NCBI RefSeq assembly: GCF_000244955.1
Contig: NZ_CM001439.1
Location: forward strand, 1,206,628-1,270,627
DNA from: Saccharomonospora marina XMU15
GTDB lineage: Bacteria > Actinomycetota > Actinomycetes > Mycobacteriales > Pseudonocardiaceae
DNA: 64,000 bases
Direction of reading: 5' to 3'
Position numbers and translations under genes: made by a program. Positions 45,326-54,102 of the stretch are shown here, piece by piece. Each line of letters opens with the position of its first letter. Within the stretch, counting starts at the first letter, position 1. The notes below the pieces were generated by a model. That model saw nothing but the letters and a program-made list of their open reading frames with translations. It did no database searches and was not told the origin of the DNA.

Positions 45326-46833
45326 GCACGGGCAGGCTGTACGGCGTCGGTCTCGGACCCGGTGACCCGGAGCTGCTGACGATCCGCGCTGCCCGCCTCA
45401 TCGGCGAGGCCGACGTCATCGCATTCCACTGCGCCAGGCACGGCCGCAGCATCGCCCGCTCGGTGGCGCAGCCCTACCTGCGGGAGGGCCAGCTCGAAGA
45501 GCGGCTGATGTACCCGGTGACCACCGAGACCACCGACCACCCCGGCGGGTACGAGGGCGCCATCGAGGAGTTCTACGAACTGTCGGCCAAGCGGCTAGCA
45601 CAGCACCTCGACGCGGGGCGCGACGTGGTGGTGCTGTGTGAGGGAGACCCGTTCTTCTACGGCTCCTACATGTACATGCACGAGCGGCTCGCCGACCGTT
45701 ACGAGGCGCACGTCGTGCCAGGAGTGACCTCGGTGAGCGCCGCGGCGGCGGTGCTCGGCAAACCGTTGGTGCAGCGTGACGAGGTGCTGACGCTGCTGCC
45801 CGGCACCCTGCCTGCGCCGGAGTTGGCGCGGCGGCTGGCCGACACCGACGCCGCCGCCGTGCTCAAGCTCGGCCGCACGTTCGGCTCGGTGCGGCAGGCG
45901 CTGGAGGAGTCCGGCAGGCTCGGCGACGCCAGTTACGTGGAGCGGGCCACCTGGAGCAGCCAGCGAGTGGAGCCGTTCGCCGAGGTCGATCCCGCGACCG
46001 TGCCCTACTTCTCCGTCGCGGTGGTGCCCGCGTACTCGCGCGGCAAGCCGGGCGCGAAGCGAGAACCACGCGCCCGCGAGGCACGTGGCGAGGTGACCGT
46101 GGTCGGGCTCGGGCCATCGGGCCCGGAATGGACCACTCCGGAGGCCGAGCAGGCACTGGCACGAGCCGACCACCTGGTGGGGTACGGCCCCTACCTGGCG
46201 AGGGTCGCGCAACGGGCGGGGCAGCGGCGGCACGCCTCGGGAAACCGGGTGGAGGCCGACCGCGCGGCGCAGGCGTTGGACCTCGCGCTCGACGGCGCGA
46301 GCGTGGCGGTGGTGTCCTCCGGCGACCCCGGGGTGTTCGCGATGGCCTCGGCGGTGCTGGAGCAGGCCGAGTCGCCGCGCTGGGCGGGCGTGTCGGTCCG
46401 GGTGCTGCCAGGGGTGACGGCGGCGCAGGCGGCGGCGGCCAGGGTGGGCGCGCCGCTGGGACACGACTACTGCGTCTTGTCGCTTTCGGACCGGTTGAAG
46501 CCATGGGAGGTCATCGAGCGCAGGCTGAAAGCCGCGGCCGAGGCCGACCTCGTCGTCGCGATCTACAACCCGGCCTCGCGCAGCCGCACCACGCAACTGG
46601 CCTCGGCACGCGAGGTGCTGCTGGCACACCGTGACCCGCGCACCCCGGTGGTGGTGGCGCGTGACGTGGGAGGTGCGCAGGAGGCCGTGCGGGTGGACAC
46701 GCTCGCGGAACTCGATCCGGCCACCGTGGACATGCGGTGCCTGCTCATCGTCGGGTCGTCACGCACGCGGGTGCGCGAGCAACCCGACGGCACGAGCGTG
46801 GTGTGGACACCACGGCACTACGAGTCGGGCTGA
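45322..46833 (+). CDS. cobIJ: Fused precorrin-2 C20- / precorrin-3B C17-methyltransferase CobIJ
   Basis: A 503-residue fusion. Residues 1 to about 240 are CobI ([38 protein letters not shown]). From about 256 it is CobJ ([52 protein letters not shown]). Both halves are class III SAM methyltransferases. The fusion is common in actinomycetes. GTG 45322 overlaps the cobH stop. Its stop lies within a palindrome shared with the convergent emb gene. Confidence 0.94.
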   Translation: MSTGRLYGVGLGPGDPELLTIRAARLIGEADVIAFHCARHGRSIARSVAQPYLREGQLEERLMYPVTTETTDHPGGYEGAIEEFYELSAKRLAQHLDAGRDVVVLCEGDPFFYGSYMYMHERLADRYEAHVVPGVTSVSAAAAVLGKPLVQRDEVLTLLPGTLPAPELARRLADTDAAAVLKLGRTFGSVRQALEESGRLGDASYVERATWSSQRVEPFAEVDPATVPYFSVAVVPAYSRGKPGAKREPRAREARGEVTVVGLGPSGPEWTTPEAEQALARADHLVGYGPYLARVAQRAGQRRHASGNRVEADRAAQALDLALDGASVAVVSSGDPGVFAMASAVLEQAESPRWAGVSVRVLPGVTAAQAAAARVGAPLGHDYCVLSLSDRLKPWEVIERRLKAAAEADLVVAIYNPASRSRTTQLASAREVLLAHRDPRTPVVVARDVGGAQEAVRVDTLAELDPATVDMRCLLIVGSSRTRVREQPDGTSVVWTPRHYESG

Positions 46834-46844
46834 GCCGGCTCAGC
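46829..46844. terminator. Palindrome spanning both stop codons of cobIJ and emb
   Basis: GCTGAGCCGGCTCAGC is a perfect 16-bp palindrome containing the TGA of cobIJ and, on the other strand, the TGA of the convergent arabinosyltransferase. A CCGG-looped hairpin with a six-base stem could form in either transcript. There is no U-tract, so a terminator role is tentative. Confidence 0.35.
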
Positions 46845-49800
46845 GGGTGGGTGCCGAACCGTCGGGCTGTTGCGGGCCAGGACCGGGTGACCACCAGCCC
46901 GGACGTACCTCCTCGCCACGGATGACATGGGGCGGGTTGCCGTCGGTGTAGGGGTCCACCTCCTCCAGCGTGCCCCACGGCTGTCCCGGCGCGCCCCGCA
47001 GGAAGCTTGGCACCTCGGGCTGGTCGGCCAACTCCTCCAGGTAACCGAGCGGTCCACCCGTCGTGCTGCTCGCCCAGTCGGCCTCGCTTGCCAGCGAGCC
47101 GGCCGTCAGGTGGTAGGCGGGCACCTCCGCGATGCCGTCGGTGATCTTCATCGGCGTCAGGCACGGGTAGACGAACGAGGCGGGCCAGTCCATGTACACC
47201 GGCGCGTCACCGACCTTGTCGGTGAGCGTGGTGAACGTCGGCACGCGCGGCGCGGTGACGGCGACCCAGCCGTCCTCGGTGAGGTCGTCGTCGACGGCCA
47301 CGATGCGGGCGGCGGTGGCGCCCTCCGGCGCGTCGGCGAGGCCGAGCCGGACGTCGGCCCACTCGTCGGAGCCCGCGCCCGGCGCCAGTACCTCCGCGTC
47401 GCCGACCACCCGGAAACCCTCCGGTGTCGGCTCGCCGTACTGCACAGCCACGCTGGTGGCCTTCGCGCTCGGCGAGTTGACGGCCACCACTATCTGACCT
47501 TGCTTCGGACTGCTCGCGAGGTCGTACCACTGGGTGCGCAGCCTGCCGGTGGGGTTGACGGTCTCGCTGTAGCTGCTCCACATCGCCACGTTGCTGGGCG
47601 TGAAGCCGTGCGGCGGCTCCGCCAGCGGATCGCCGGACAGCAGCGGTTGGTCGTGGAACCCGGTCTGGACCGCCTGGTTGCCGTCGACAGGTTGCGGCAA
47701 CGGTCCCGGCCGGGCCTGCGGATCGACGGTGCGTTGCTGTGCGGCGGGCACCGGCACCAGCATGCTGGAAACCGGATCGCGTTCCACCATCACGTAGTCG
47801 CCGAGCCCGCAGCTGGAGCCGGTGAGGTGCTCGACGTTGGCCGCACCCAGGCTGTACGTGCCGGACTGCTCCTGGATGGCCTTCACCATGCTGCCGAACT
47901 CGGTCAGCGCCACCAGCCCGCACACCACCACGATCGCGAGCGAGCCACGCCACAGCGCGAGTCCCCTGCGCTCGGGAAGCGGGGGAGGAGCGCCGGGCCG
48001 CTGCGCGCGGATGTTCTCGATGAAGGCGATCACCGCGGCCACCCCCGCGGCCGCGAGCAGCAGCGTCGAAAGCTGGATGCCTGCCAGCTGTGGCGGCATG
48101 TTGTACCAGGGCACGCCCATCTTCGACACGAACCAGTACGCGTTCGGACCGGTGACGGCCAGTGCCGCCACCACGAGCAGCCCCGAAACGAACGCGGCGC
48201 GGTTGCGTTTGGAACGCAGCACCGACCCGCTGGTGGCCAGTGCGGTCAACGCTGCCATGGCCGCGCCGACGGCGGCGAACGCGCCGAAATGGTGGGTCCA
48301 TTTGGTGGGCGTGAGAGCCAGCAGCAGGAAGAACAACACCACCGTGGCGATCAGACGCCTGCTCGGCCCCAGCGCGGCACCCGGAATGCGGCCGCGGCGT
48401 AGCAACACCACGAGGCAGGCTCCCGTGCACAGCAGTAGCAGCAGCACGGGAAAGCGGCGGGTGGCCGAGCCGTCGGCTGTCGGGCTGAACAGCAACTGGT
48501 AGCGCATCAGTTCCTGGAACCACGAAAGGCTCGGTCCGACCTGGTTGCGCAGCCGCGAGGCCTCGTACACCGTCGCGGCCGTCTGGTCGGCGAACACCGC
48601 GAACAGCACCAGAACGCCGGAGGCCAGTATCGGCGCGAGCACGGCCGCCCAGCCCTGCCTCGCCCGTTGTCGCAGCAGGTGGAACAGTGGCCTGCCTGCG
48701 ACGAGGAACGGGGCGACCGCGATCAGCCCTGTCGGTGTGGCCGCGAGCGTGAACGCCGCCGCGAGCAGACCGAGGCACAGCGGCAGCAGCCTTCGGGTCA
48801 CCAGAGCGCGTTCCACGGCGCACAGCGCCAGCAGTGAACCCACGGCGGCGACCGGTTCGGGCCGCACGCCGTTGTTGAACGGCAACCACCACACCAGGAA
48901 CACGGTGGCGGCCGCCCAGCCCGCCGCCCGGCTGGTGCGGACCTCCTTGCCCAGCCTCGGCATGACCTCCCTGGTGATCAGCAGCCAACTGAGCACACCC
49001 AGCAGGAACGACGGCAGCCTTATCCACGGCGGCGCGACGCTGACCTGCGCCATCGCCTCGTAGACGTGGTAGAACCAGCCGAACGGAGCCTCGGCGACCC
49101 CGAACCACCGGTGGTAGTTGGTGAGATATCCGGCGTCCTCCACAACGCGCGACATCGTGAGGATGTAGCCGTCGTCGGAGGTCACCGGGCCGATGAACAC
49201 CCAGGCGCCGAGTGCGCCGAACACGGTCAGGTCGCGGCCGTTGAGCCGCCACCAGCCCACGGGCGCCCAGCGTGGCGCGCGGCGGGCGAATCCCGCGTCA
49301 AGGCGGTTGACCGCGATCAGGCACCCGATCATCGCCAGCACACCTAGGGCGCCCACCAGGAGTTTCAACACCGTCGGCGACGACTGGTAGCGGGTGTCGG
49401 GCGTGATGGACACGCCGAGGCCGGCGATGGGGTCCGCCCCGGCCTCGATCGCGGAGTAGATCCCGATGACACGGGGCCGCACGTCCCCAGACTCGTCGTG
49501 GACGACGGTGCCCGCGACCGTCAGCGTGGTGCGGACGGCGTCGGAGAAGAACCGGACATCGCAACCGGAAGCGGGCAGTGGTTGTTGCACGATCTGCTCA
49601 CCGCGATTGGAAGCGATGAGCATTCCCCGGTCGACGTGCAGTTGCAGGCCCGCGCCGCCGTCGAGGCGGGCGGGCGGCACGGTGGAGAAGACCAGTGCCC
49701 TTCCCGCCGTCCGCGCGTCCAGCGAGCGCACCGTGTCACACGGCACGTCCACGGTCAGTTGCTGCGCCCAGTAGCCCGCGAGTGGCGCGTTGACCGCCGT

Positions 49801-50013
49801 GGTGTCCTCGCCCACCGGCCAGGTGATGCGCGCGGTCTCCTGCACGACCGGAAGGAACGGGAACGCGACGGCGCAGGCGGCCGCGACGAGTCCGAAGACG
49901 ACAGCGAGCCGCCGCCATGGCGGGGTCCGTCTTCCGGTCCCCGCTCCGCGCGTGACAGGGTGTTCCGTTACCCCATCTGGCGTCTTCGCGTTGAGTGATG
50001 TGGCGGATCGCAT
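46840..50013 (-). CDS. Emb-type cell-wall arabinosyltransferase
   Basis: A 1057-residue GT53 membrane protein. After a first transmembrane helix comes a periplasmic lectin-like domain, then about a dozen further helices, with the catalytic-loop motif PVTSDDGYILTM (Asp-Asp-Gly) and LPFNNGVRPEP, and a large C-terminal periplasmic carbohydrate-binding domain. Emb proteins add arabinofuranose from decaprenyl-phosphoryl-arabinose to arabinogalactan or lipoarabinomannan. A, B or C type cannot be fixed. ATG 50013 follows a TAGCGT box by eight bases with no ribosome-binding site. It is foreign in function to the surrounding cobalamin genes. Confidence 0.9.
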   Translation of the reverse strand: MRSATSLNAKTPDGVTEHPVTRGAGTGRRTPPWRRLAVVFGLVAAACAVAFPFLPVVQETARITWPVGEDTTAVNAPLAGYWAQQLTVDVPCDTVRSLDARTAGRALVFSTVPPARLDGGAGLQLHVDRGMLIASNRGEQIVQQPLPASGCDVRFFSDAVRTTLTVAGTVVHDESGDVRPRVIGIYSAIEAGADPIAGLGVSITPDTRYQSSPTVLKLLVGALGVLAMIGCLIAVNRLDAGFARRAPRWAPVGWWRLNGRDLTVFGALGAWVFIGPVTSDDGYILTMSRVVEDAGYLTNYHRWFGVAEAPFGWFYHVYEAMAQVSVAPPWIRLPSFLLGVLSWLLITREVMPRLGKEVRTSRAAGWAAATVFLVWWLPFNNGVRPEPVAAVGSLLALCAVERALVTRRLLPLCLGLLAAAFTLAATPTGLIAVAPFLVAGRPLFHLLRQRARQGWAAVLAPILASGVLVLFAVFADQTAATVYEASRLRNQVGPSLSWFQELMRYQLLFSPTADGSATRRFPVLLLLLCTGACLVVLLRRGRIPGAALGPSRRLIATVVLFFLLLALTPTKWTHHFGAFAAVGAAMAALTALATSGSVLRSKRNRAAFVSGLLVVAALAVTGPNAYWFVSKMGVPWYNMPPQLAGIQLSTLLLAAAGVAAVIAFIENIRAQRPGAPPPLPERRGLALWRGSLAIVVVCGLVALTEFGSMVKAIQEQSGTYSLGAANVEHLTGSSCGLGDYVMVERDPVSSMLVPVPAAQQRTVDPQARPGPLPQPVDGNQAVQTGFHDQPLLSGDPLAEPPHGFTPSNVAMWSSYSETVNPTGRLRTQWYDLASSPKQGQIVVAVNSPSAKATSVAVQYGEPTPEGFRVVGDAEVLAPGAGSDEWADVRLGLADAPEGATAARIVAVDDDLTEDGWVAVTAPRVPTFTTLTDKVGDAPVYMDWPASFVYPCLTPMKITDGIAEVPAYHLTAGSLASEADWASSTTGGPLGYLEELADQPEVPSFLRGAPGQPWGTLEEVDPYTDGNPPHVIRGEEVRPGWWSPGPGPQQPDGSAPTR

Positions 50014-50039
50014 CGGGCGTCACGCTAGCGGGCAGCACG

Positions 50040-50810
50040 TCAAGGCCGTGCGTGGGGATGGCCCCTCACCCGATCGAGCACCCAGGCCTCCGCGGCGTCC
50101 ACACTGGTCACCGACTCGGTCACGGCGCGAGCCGGCCTGCGCACCACCACGACCGGTACCCGCAGCTGCCTCGCCGCGGTGAGTTTCGCGCTGGTCAGCG
50201 ATCCACCGCTGTCCTTGGTGACCAGCACCTCGATCCGGTGCTCGCGCAGCAGCGCCAACTCGTCGGCGATCCGGTAGGGCCCCCTGCTCAGCAACACCTC
50301 CAGCCGTGGCGGCAGCGGTGGCTCCGGCGGATCGACACAGCGGGCGAGAAACCACACGTCGGCCACCTCGGCGAAGGCGGAAAGCCCCTGGCGGCCGCTG
50401 GTCAGGAACGCGCGGGACCCCAGGGAAGGCAGTACTGCCGCGGCTTCGGACAGCGTGTCGACCCAGCGCCAGTCGTCGCCGGGCGCGGGCACCCAACCCG
50501 GCCGTTCCAGCCGTAGCAGCGGCACGCCCGCCAGCGCCGTACCTCGAACCGCGGACTCCCCGATGCGTTCGGCGAACGGGTGTGTGGCGTCCACCACAGC
50601 GGCGACGTCGTGCGCGGCAAGCCAGTCGGCGAGGCCGTTCGGTCCGCCGAACCCGCCGATGCGGACCTCGCCCTCCGGCAGCCTCGGCGAGGCCACCCTG
50701 CCCGCCAGTGAGGACACCACGCGCACTCCGGAGGCCACCAAGGCAGCGGCCAGCGCGCGAGCTTCGGAGGTGCCGCCGAGGATCAGAACGGGCCGGGCGA
50801 TACTTGCCAC
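50040..50810 (-). CDS. cobK: Precorrin-6A reductase CobK
   Basis: A 256-residue CobK/CbiJ. It starts RPVLILGGTSEARALAAALV (Rossmann loop for NADPH), contains VVDATHPFAERIGESA and ends with LVTKDSGGSLTSAKLTAA, all family signatures. It reduces precorrin-6A to 6B. GTG 50810 is fixed by the divergent cbiD start only nine bases away; the open frame continues upstream through cbiD but is a shadow there. Confidence 0.92.
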   Translation of the reverse strand: MASIARPVLILGGTSEARALAAALVASGVRVVSSLAGRVASPRLPEGEVRIGGFGGPNGLADWLAAHDVAAVVDATHPFAERIGESAVRGTALAGVPLLRLERPGWVPAPGDDWRWVDTLSEAAAVLPSLGSRAFLTSGRQGLSAFAEVADVWFLARCVDPPEPPLPPRLEVLLSRGPYRIADELALLREHRIEVLVTKDSGGSLTSAKLTAARQLRVPVVVVRRPARAVTESVTSVDAAEAWVLDRVRGHPHARP

Positions 50811-50819
50811 GGTGAGAGT

Positions 50820-51890
50820 GTGACCGAACTTCGTTACGGCTGGACGACCGGTGCCTGCGCCACCGCCGCGACCACCGCCGCCTACACCGCGCTGCTGACC
50901 GGTGAGTTCCCCGACCCGGTCGAGGTGCTGCTGCCCAAGGGAAGGCGCCCCGCGTTCGCGCTGGCCACGCAACGGCTGGGGGACGGCTCGGCGACCGCGG
51001 GCGTGGTCAAGGACGCGGGGGACGACCCGGACGTGACCCACGGGGCCCTCGTCGTGTCCACGGTTTCGCCGGGGCCGCCGGGCAGCGGCGTGGTGTTTCG
51101 GGCGGGGGAGGGTGTCGGCACGGTCACGCTGCCGGGGCTGCCGTTGCCGGTCGGCGAGCCCGCGATCAACCCGGTGCCGCGCGAGCTGATGACAACGGCC
51201 GTGCAGCGGGTCGCCCGGCGGCACGGGCAGCAGGCCGACGTCGTGGTGGAGATCTCCATCCCGCACGGCGAAAGCATGGCTCGACACACCTGGAACCCCA
51301 GGCTGGGCATCGTCGGCGGGCTTTCGGTGCTCGGCACGACCGGGGTGGTGGTGCCCTACTCGTGCTCGGCGTGGATCGACAGCATTCGGCGGGGCGTGGA
51401 CGTGGCCAGGGCACTGGGTCATCGGCATGTCGCGGGCGCGGTCGGCAACACCTCGGAGCGGGCCGTGGCGCGGCTGTACCAGCTGCCCGACACCGCGTTG
51501 CTGGACATGGGTGACTTCGCCGGAGCCGTGCTGAAGTACCTGCGGGCCAACCCGGTGCCGAGGCTTTCGCTGGCAGGCGGGTTCGCGAAGCTGTCGAAAC
51601 TCGCCGCGGGCTACCTGGACCTGCATTCCAAGCGGTCACAGGTGGACCTGGGACTGCTGGCCCAGTTGGCGCGCGAGGCGGGGCACGCCGACGTAGCCGT
51701 TCCGATCGAGCGTGCCAACACCGCGCTGCACGCGCTACAACTGGCGCACGAGCACGGCCTGCCGCTGGGCGACCTGGTGGCGAGCCGGGCGCGGCGAACG
51801 GCGCTGGAAGTGCTGGCGGGTGCCGCCGTGGAGGTGGACGTGGTCGTGGTCGACCGCGCCGGTGTCATCGTCGGGCGCTGCGGGCCGTAG
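50820..51890 (+). CDS. cbiD: Cobalt-precorrin-5B C1-methyltransferase CbiD
   Basis: A 356-residue CbiD: RYGWTTGACATAATTAAYTA at the start, NPRLGIVGGLSVLGTTGVV, and AGAVGNTSERAV. CbiD does the C1 methylation with loss of the C2 fragment in the anaerobic route; the aerobic counterpart CobF is not in this locus. Many actinomycetes combine CobG with CbiD. GTG 50820 lacks a clear ribosome-binding site. It is convergent with cobM (nine-base gap). Confidence 0.92.
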   Translation: MTELRYGWTTGACATAATTAAYTALLTGEFPDPVEVLLPKGRRPAFALATQRLGDGSATAGVVKDAGDDPDVTHGALVVSTVSPGPPGSGVVFRAGEGVGTVTLPGLPLPVGEPAINPVPRELMTTAVQRVARRHGQQADVVVEISIPHGESMARHTWNPRLGIVGGLSVLGTTGVVVPYSCSAWIDSIRRGVDVARALGHRHVAGAVGNTSERAVARLYQLPDTALLDMGDFAGAVLKYLRANPVPRLSLAGGFAKLSKLAAGYLDLHSKRSQVDLGLLAQLAREAGHADVAVPIERANTALHALQLAHEHGLPLGDLVASRARRTALEVLAGAAVEVDVVVVDRAGVIVGRCGP

Positions 51891-51899
51891 GCGGAGCGC

Positions 51900-52643
51900 T
51901 CAGGCCCGCTCGCGGGCGGCGGAGTACAGGAAGCTGTCCGGGAAGTCGGCCGCCGCCAGCACCCGCCCGACGAAGATCACGGCGGCGCGGGTGATGCCCG
52001 CCTCGCGCACCTGTTCGGCGATGTCGGCCAGCGTGCCTCGCACCACGACCTCGCCGGGTTGGCTGGCCAGCGCGACCGCCGCCGCCGGGCAGTCGGGCCC
52101 GTAGCGCGGCAGCAGTTCGGCCACTACCTGCTCGATCCGGTTGACAGCGAGGTGCAGCGCCATCGTCGTGCCGCTCGCGCCGAGCGTGGCGAGGTCCTCG
52201 CCGGGTGGCATGGCGGTGGAGCGTGCCCGTGCCCTGGTGATGACGAGGCTCTGCCCTACCTCGGGCACGGTCAGTTCGCTGCCGAGCACGGCCGCGGCCG
52301 CGGCGAAGGCGGGCACGCCGGGGGTCACGTCGTAGGGCACGCCCGCCGCGTCCAACCGCCGCGCCTGCTCGGCCACGGCGCTGTAGATGGAGGGGTCGCC
52401 CGAGCACAGCCGTACCACCTCGTGCCCCTCGCGGTGGCCGCGCAGCAACTCGTCGACGATCTCCTCCAGCGTCAGCCGCGCGGTGTCGACCAACCTCGCG
52501 CCCGCGGGGCAGTGCGCCAGCAGGTCGGCAGGGGTGAGGCTGCCCGGGTAGAGGCAGACCCCGCAGCGAGCGAGCAGCCGCTGCCCGCGCACGGTGATCA
52601 GGTCGGCCGAACCCGGTCCCGCACCGACGAAATGCACGGTCAC
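51900..52643 (-). CDS. cobM: Precorrin-4 C11-methyltransferase CobM
   Basis: A 247-residue class III methyltransferase: MTVHFVGAGPGSADLITVRG, LYPGSLTPADLLAHCP and RLCSGDPSIYSAVAEQ identify CobM/CbiF. It methylates C11 of precorrin-4 with SAM. The GTG start overlaps the cobL stop (GTGA), so it is the second gene of a cobL-cobM unit. Confidence 0.94.
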   Translation of the reverse strand: MTVHFVGAGPGSADLITVRGQRLLARCGVCLYPGSLTPADLLAHCPAGARLVDTARLTLEEIVDELLRGHREGHEVVRLCSGDPSIYSAVAEQARRLDAAGVPYDVTPGVPAFAAAAAVLGSELTVPEVGQSLVITRARARSTAMPPGEDLATLGASGTTMALHLAVNRIEQVVAELLPRYGPDCPAAAVALASQPGEVVVRGTLADIAEQVREAGITRAAVIFVGRVLAAADFPDSFLYSAARERA

Positions 52644-53857
52644 GCGTGGACCTCCCTGGTTTGCCCGGTTTCCTTCACCACGCTCCACTGGGTCACCGTG
52701 CGCGCGGGCGTCCAGCCGGTGAAGCCACCGAGCGGTGCGGCGTGCTCGATGGCCAACCTGGTCAGCTCGCCGCCGAACTCGGCGTGGGCCCGCGCGAGTT
52801 CCTGCTCGGCCTGCACCGTCACGCCGTTGGCGACCAGCCTTCCGCCTTCCCCGAGCGCGTCCCAGCAGGCAGGCAGCACGCCTGGTGCGGTGACCCCGCC
52901 GCCGACGAACACCGCGTCCGGCGCAGGCAGACCGGCGAGCGCCTCCGGTGCCGAACCGGTCACGACGTCCACCCGCGCGCCGAGCCGCTCGGCGTTGCGG
53001 GCAATGCGTGCCGCACGCCCCGGCCTCGACTCCACCGCGATCGCGGTGTTCGCCGGGTGCGCGCGAGCCCACTCCACGGCGACGCTTCCCGCGCCCGCGC
53101 CGACGTCCCACAACAACTCGCCGGGCAACGGTGCCAGCCGCGCCAGCACGCTCGCCCGCACGTCCCGCTTGGTGAGCTGGCCGTCGTGTTCGAAGACGGA
53201 ATCCGGCAACCCGGGCAGCGCGGGCAAGCCTCGCGGACCTGTGAACTCGACGGCGAGCACGTTCAACGCCGCGCACGTCGGATGCGGCCAGTCCAGCGCG
53301 CGGCCCTCCAGCCGCCGCTCACCGGGCCCGCCGAGTTCCTCGAGCACCGTGAGCCTGCTCGCGCCGAACCCGTGCTCGGTCAGCAGTGCCGCCACCGTGG
53401 TGGGGGTGGAGCCGTCGGAGCTGAGCACCAGCGCCCTTCGGCCGTCGCCCGCGACACGCAACACGCGGTGCGGCGAGCGGCCGACCGCGCTGATCACCTG
53501 CACCTCCTCGGCGGGCCAGCACAGCCGCGCCCGCGCCAGCGCCACCGACGACACACCGGGCACGATGCGAACCCGGTGCGCGCCGAGTCTGCGCACCAGC
53601 GTGGTGCCGATACCGGAAAGCAGCGGATCTCCGCTGGCCAGCACGCAGATCCGGCGACCCGCGTGTTCGGCGAGAACGCCGTCCAGCGATGGCAGCAGCG
53701 GGCTCGGCCACGCCACCTTCCGGTAGCCGCCGTCCGGCACGAGACCGAGCTGCCTTCGCCCACCGAGCAGCACCTCACACGCCTCGACCTCGGACCTGCC
53801 TTCCCGAGGCAGGCCGGGCCAGCCGTCGGCCCCGATACCCACCACCGCGATCGTCAC
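52640..53857 (-). CDS. cobL: Precorrin-6Y C5,15-methyltransferase (decarboxylating) CobL
   Basis: A 405-residue fusion of a CbiE domain (ITV-like start IAVVGIGADGWPGL; LASGDPLLSGIGTTL) and a CbiT domain from about residue 220, with the SAM motif WDVGAGAGSVAVEWA. It methylates C5 and C15 and decarboxylates the C12 acetate. GTG 53857 lies eight bases after TACGGT with no ribosome-binding site. It is divergent from the riboswitch-controlled chelatase operon. Confidence 0.93.
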   Translation of the reverse strand: MTIAVVGIGADGWPGLPREGRSEVEACEVLLGGRRQLGLVPDGGYRKVAWPSPLLPSLDGVLAEHAGRRICVLASGDPLLSGIGTTLVRRLGAHRVRIVPGVSSVALARARLCWPAEEVQVISAVGRSPHRVLRVAGDGRRALVLSSDGSTPTTVAALLTEHGFGASRLTVLEELGGPGERRLEGRALDWPHPTCAALNVLAVEFTGPRGLPALPGLPDSVFEHDGQLTKRDVRASVLARLAPLPGELLWDVGAGAGSVAVEWARAHPANTAIAVESRPGRAARIARNAERLGARVDVVTGSAPEALAGLPAPDAVFVGGGVTAPGVLPACWDALGEGGRLVANGVTVQAEQELARAHAEFGGELTRLAIEHAAPLGGFTGWTPARTVTQWSVVKETGQTREVHA

Positions 53858-53944
53858 GACCCCGAACCGTAGCCGCGCCCGCTCGCCGACACCCGCACGG
53901 GAGCCGTGTGATTTTCCTCCGCCCCGCTTCGTCGGGTGGTGTGC

Positions 53945-54100
53945 GATGATCGGGCCGCGGTCGTCGTGGAACCCGGTGCGAATCCGGGACGGTCCCGCCA
54001 CTGTGACTGGTCTGTCGGCCAGGAGTCAGAGCTTCGGTGGCCGCCTTGGTGTGCTGACGAGACGTGGGCGAGGACACCCACCCGTGGCTAAGGAGTCTTT
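53945..54100 (+). promoter_or_regulatory. Cobalamin riboswitch upstream of the chelatase-cobOBC operon
   Basis: It has the B12-box core GCCACTGT at 53997-54004, preceded by GGAACCCGGTGCGAATCCGG and followed by GGCCAGGAGTCAGAGC, the usual order of AdoCbl/Cbl riboswitch elements. A hairpin GTGGG/CCCAC (54064-54081) lies just before the AAGGAG ribosome-binding site of the chelatase gene, so control is probably at translation initiation. GATGAT at 53945 may be the -10. The 5' boundary is approximate. Confidence 0.88.
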
Positions 54101-54102
54101 TC

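Noticed and set aside
50811-51626. N-terminal extension of CobK over cbiD
   Set aside because: The frame stays open by GC bias, but the CobK family start (ILGGTSEARAL) follows GTG 50810 and the extension would be antisense to CbiD.
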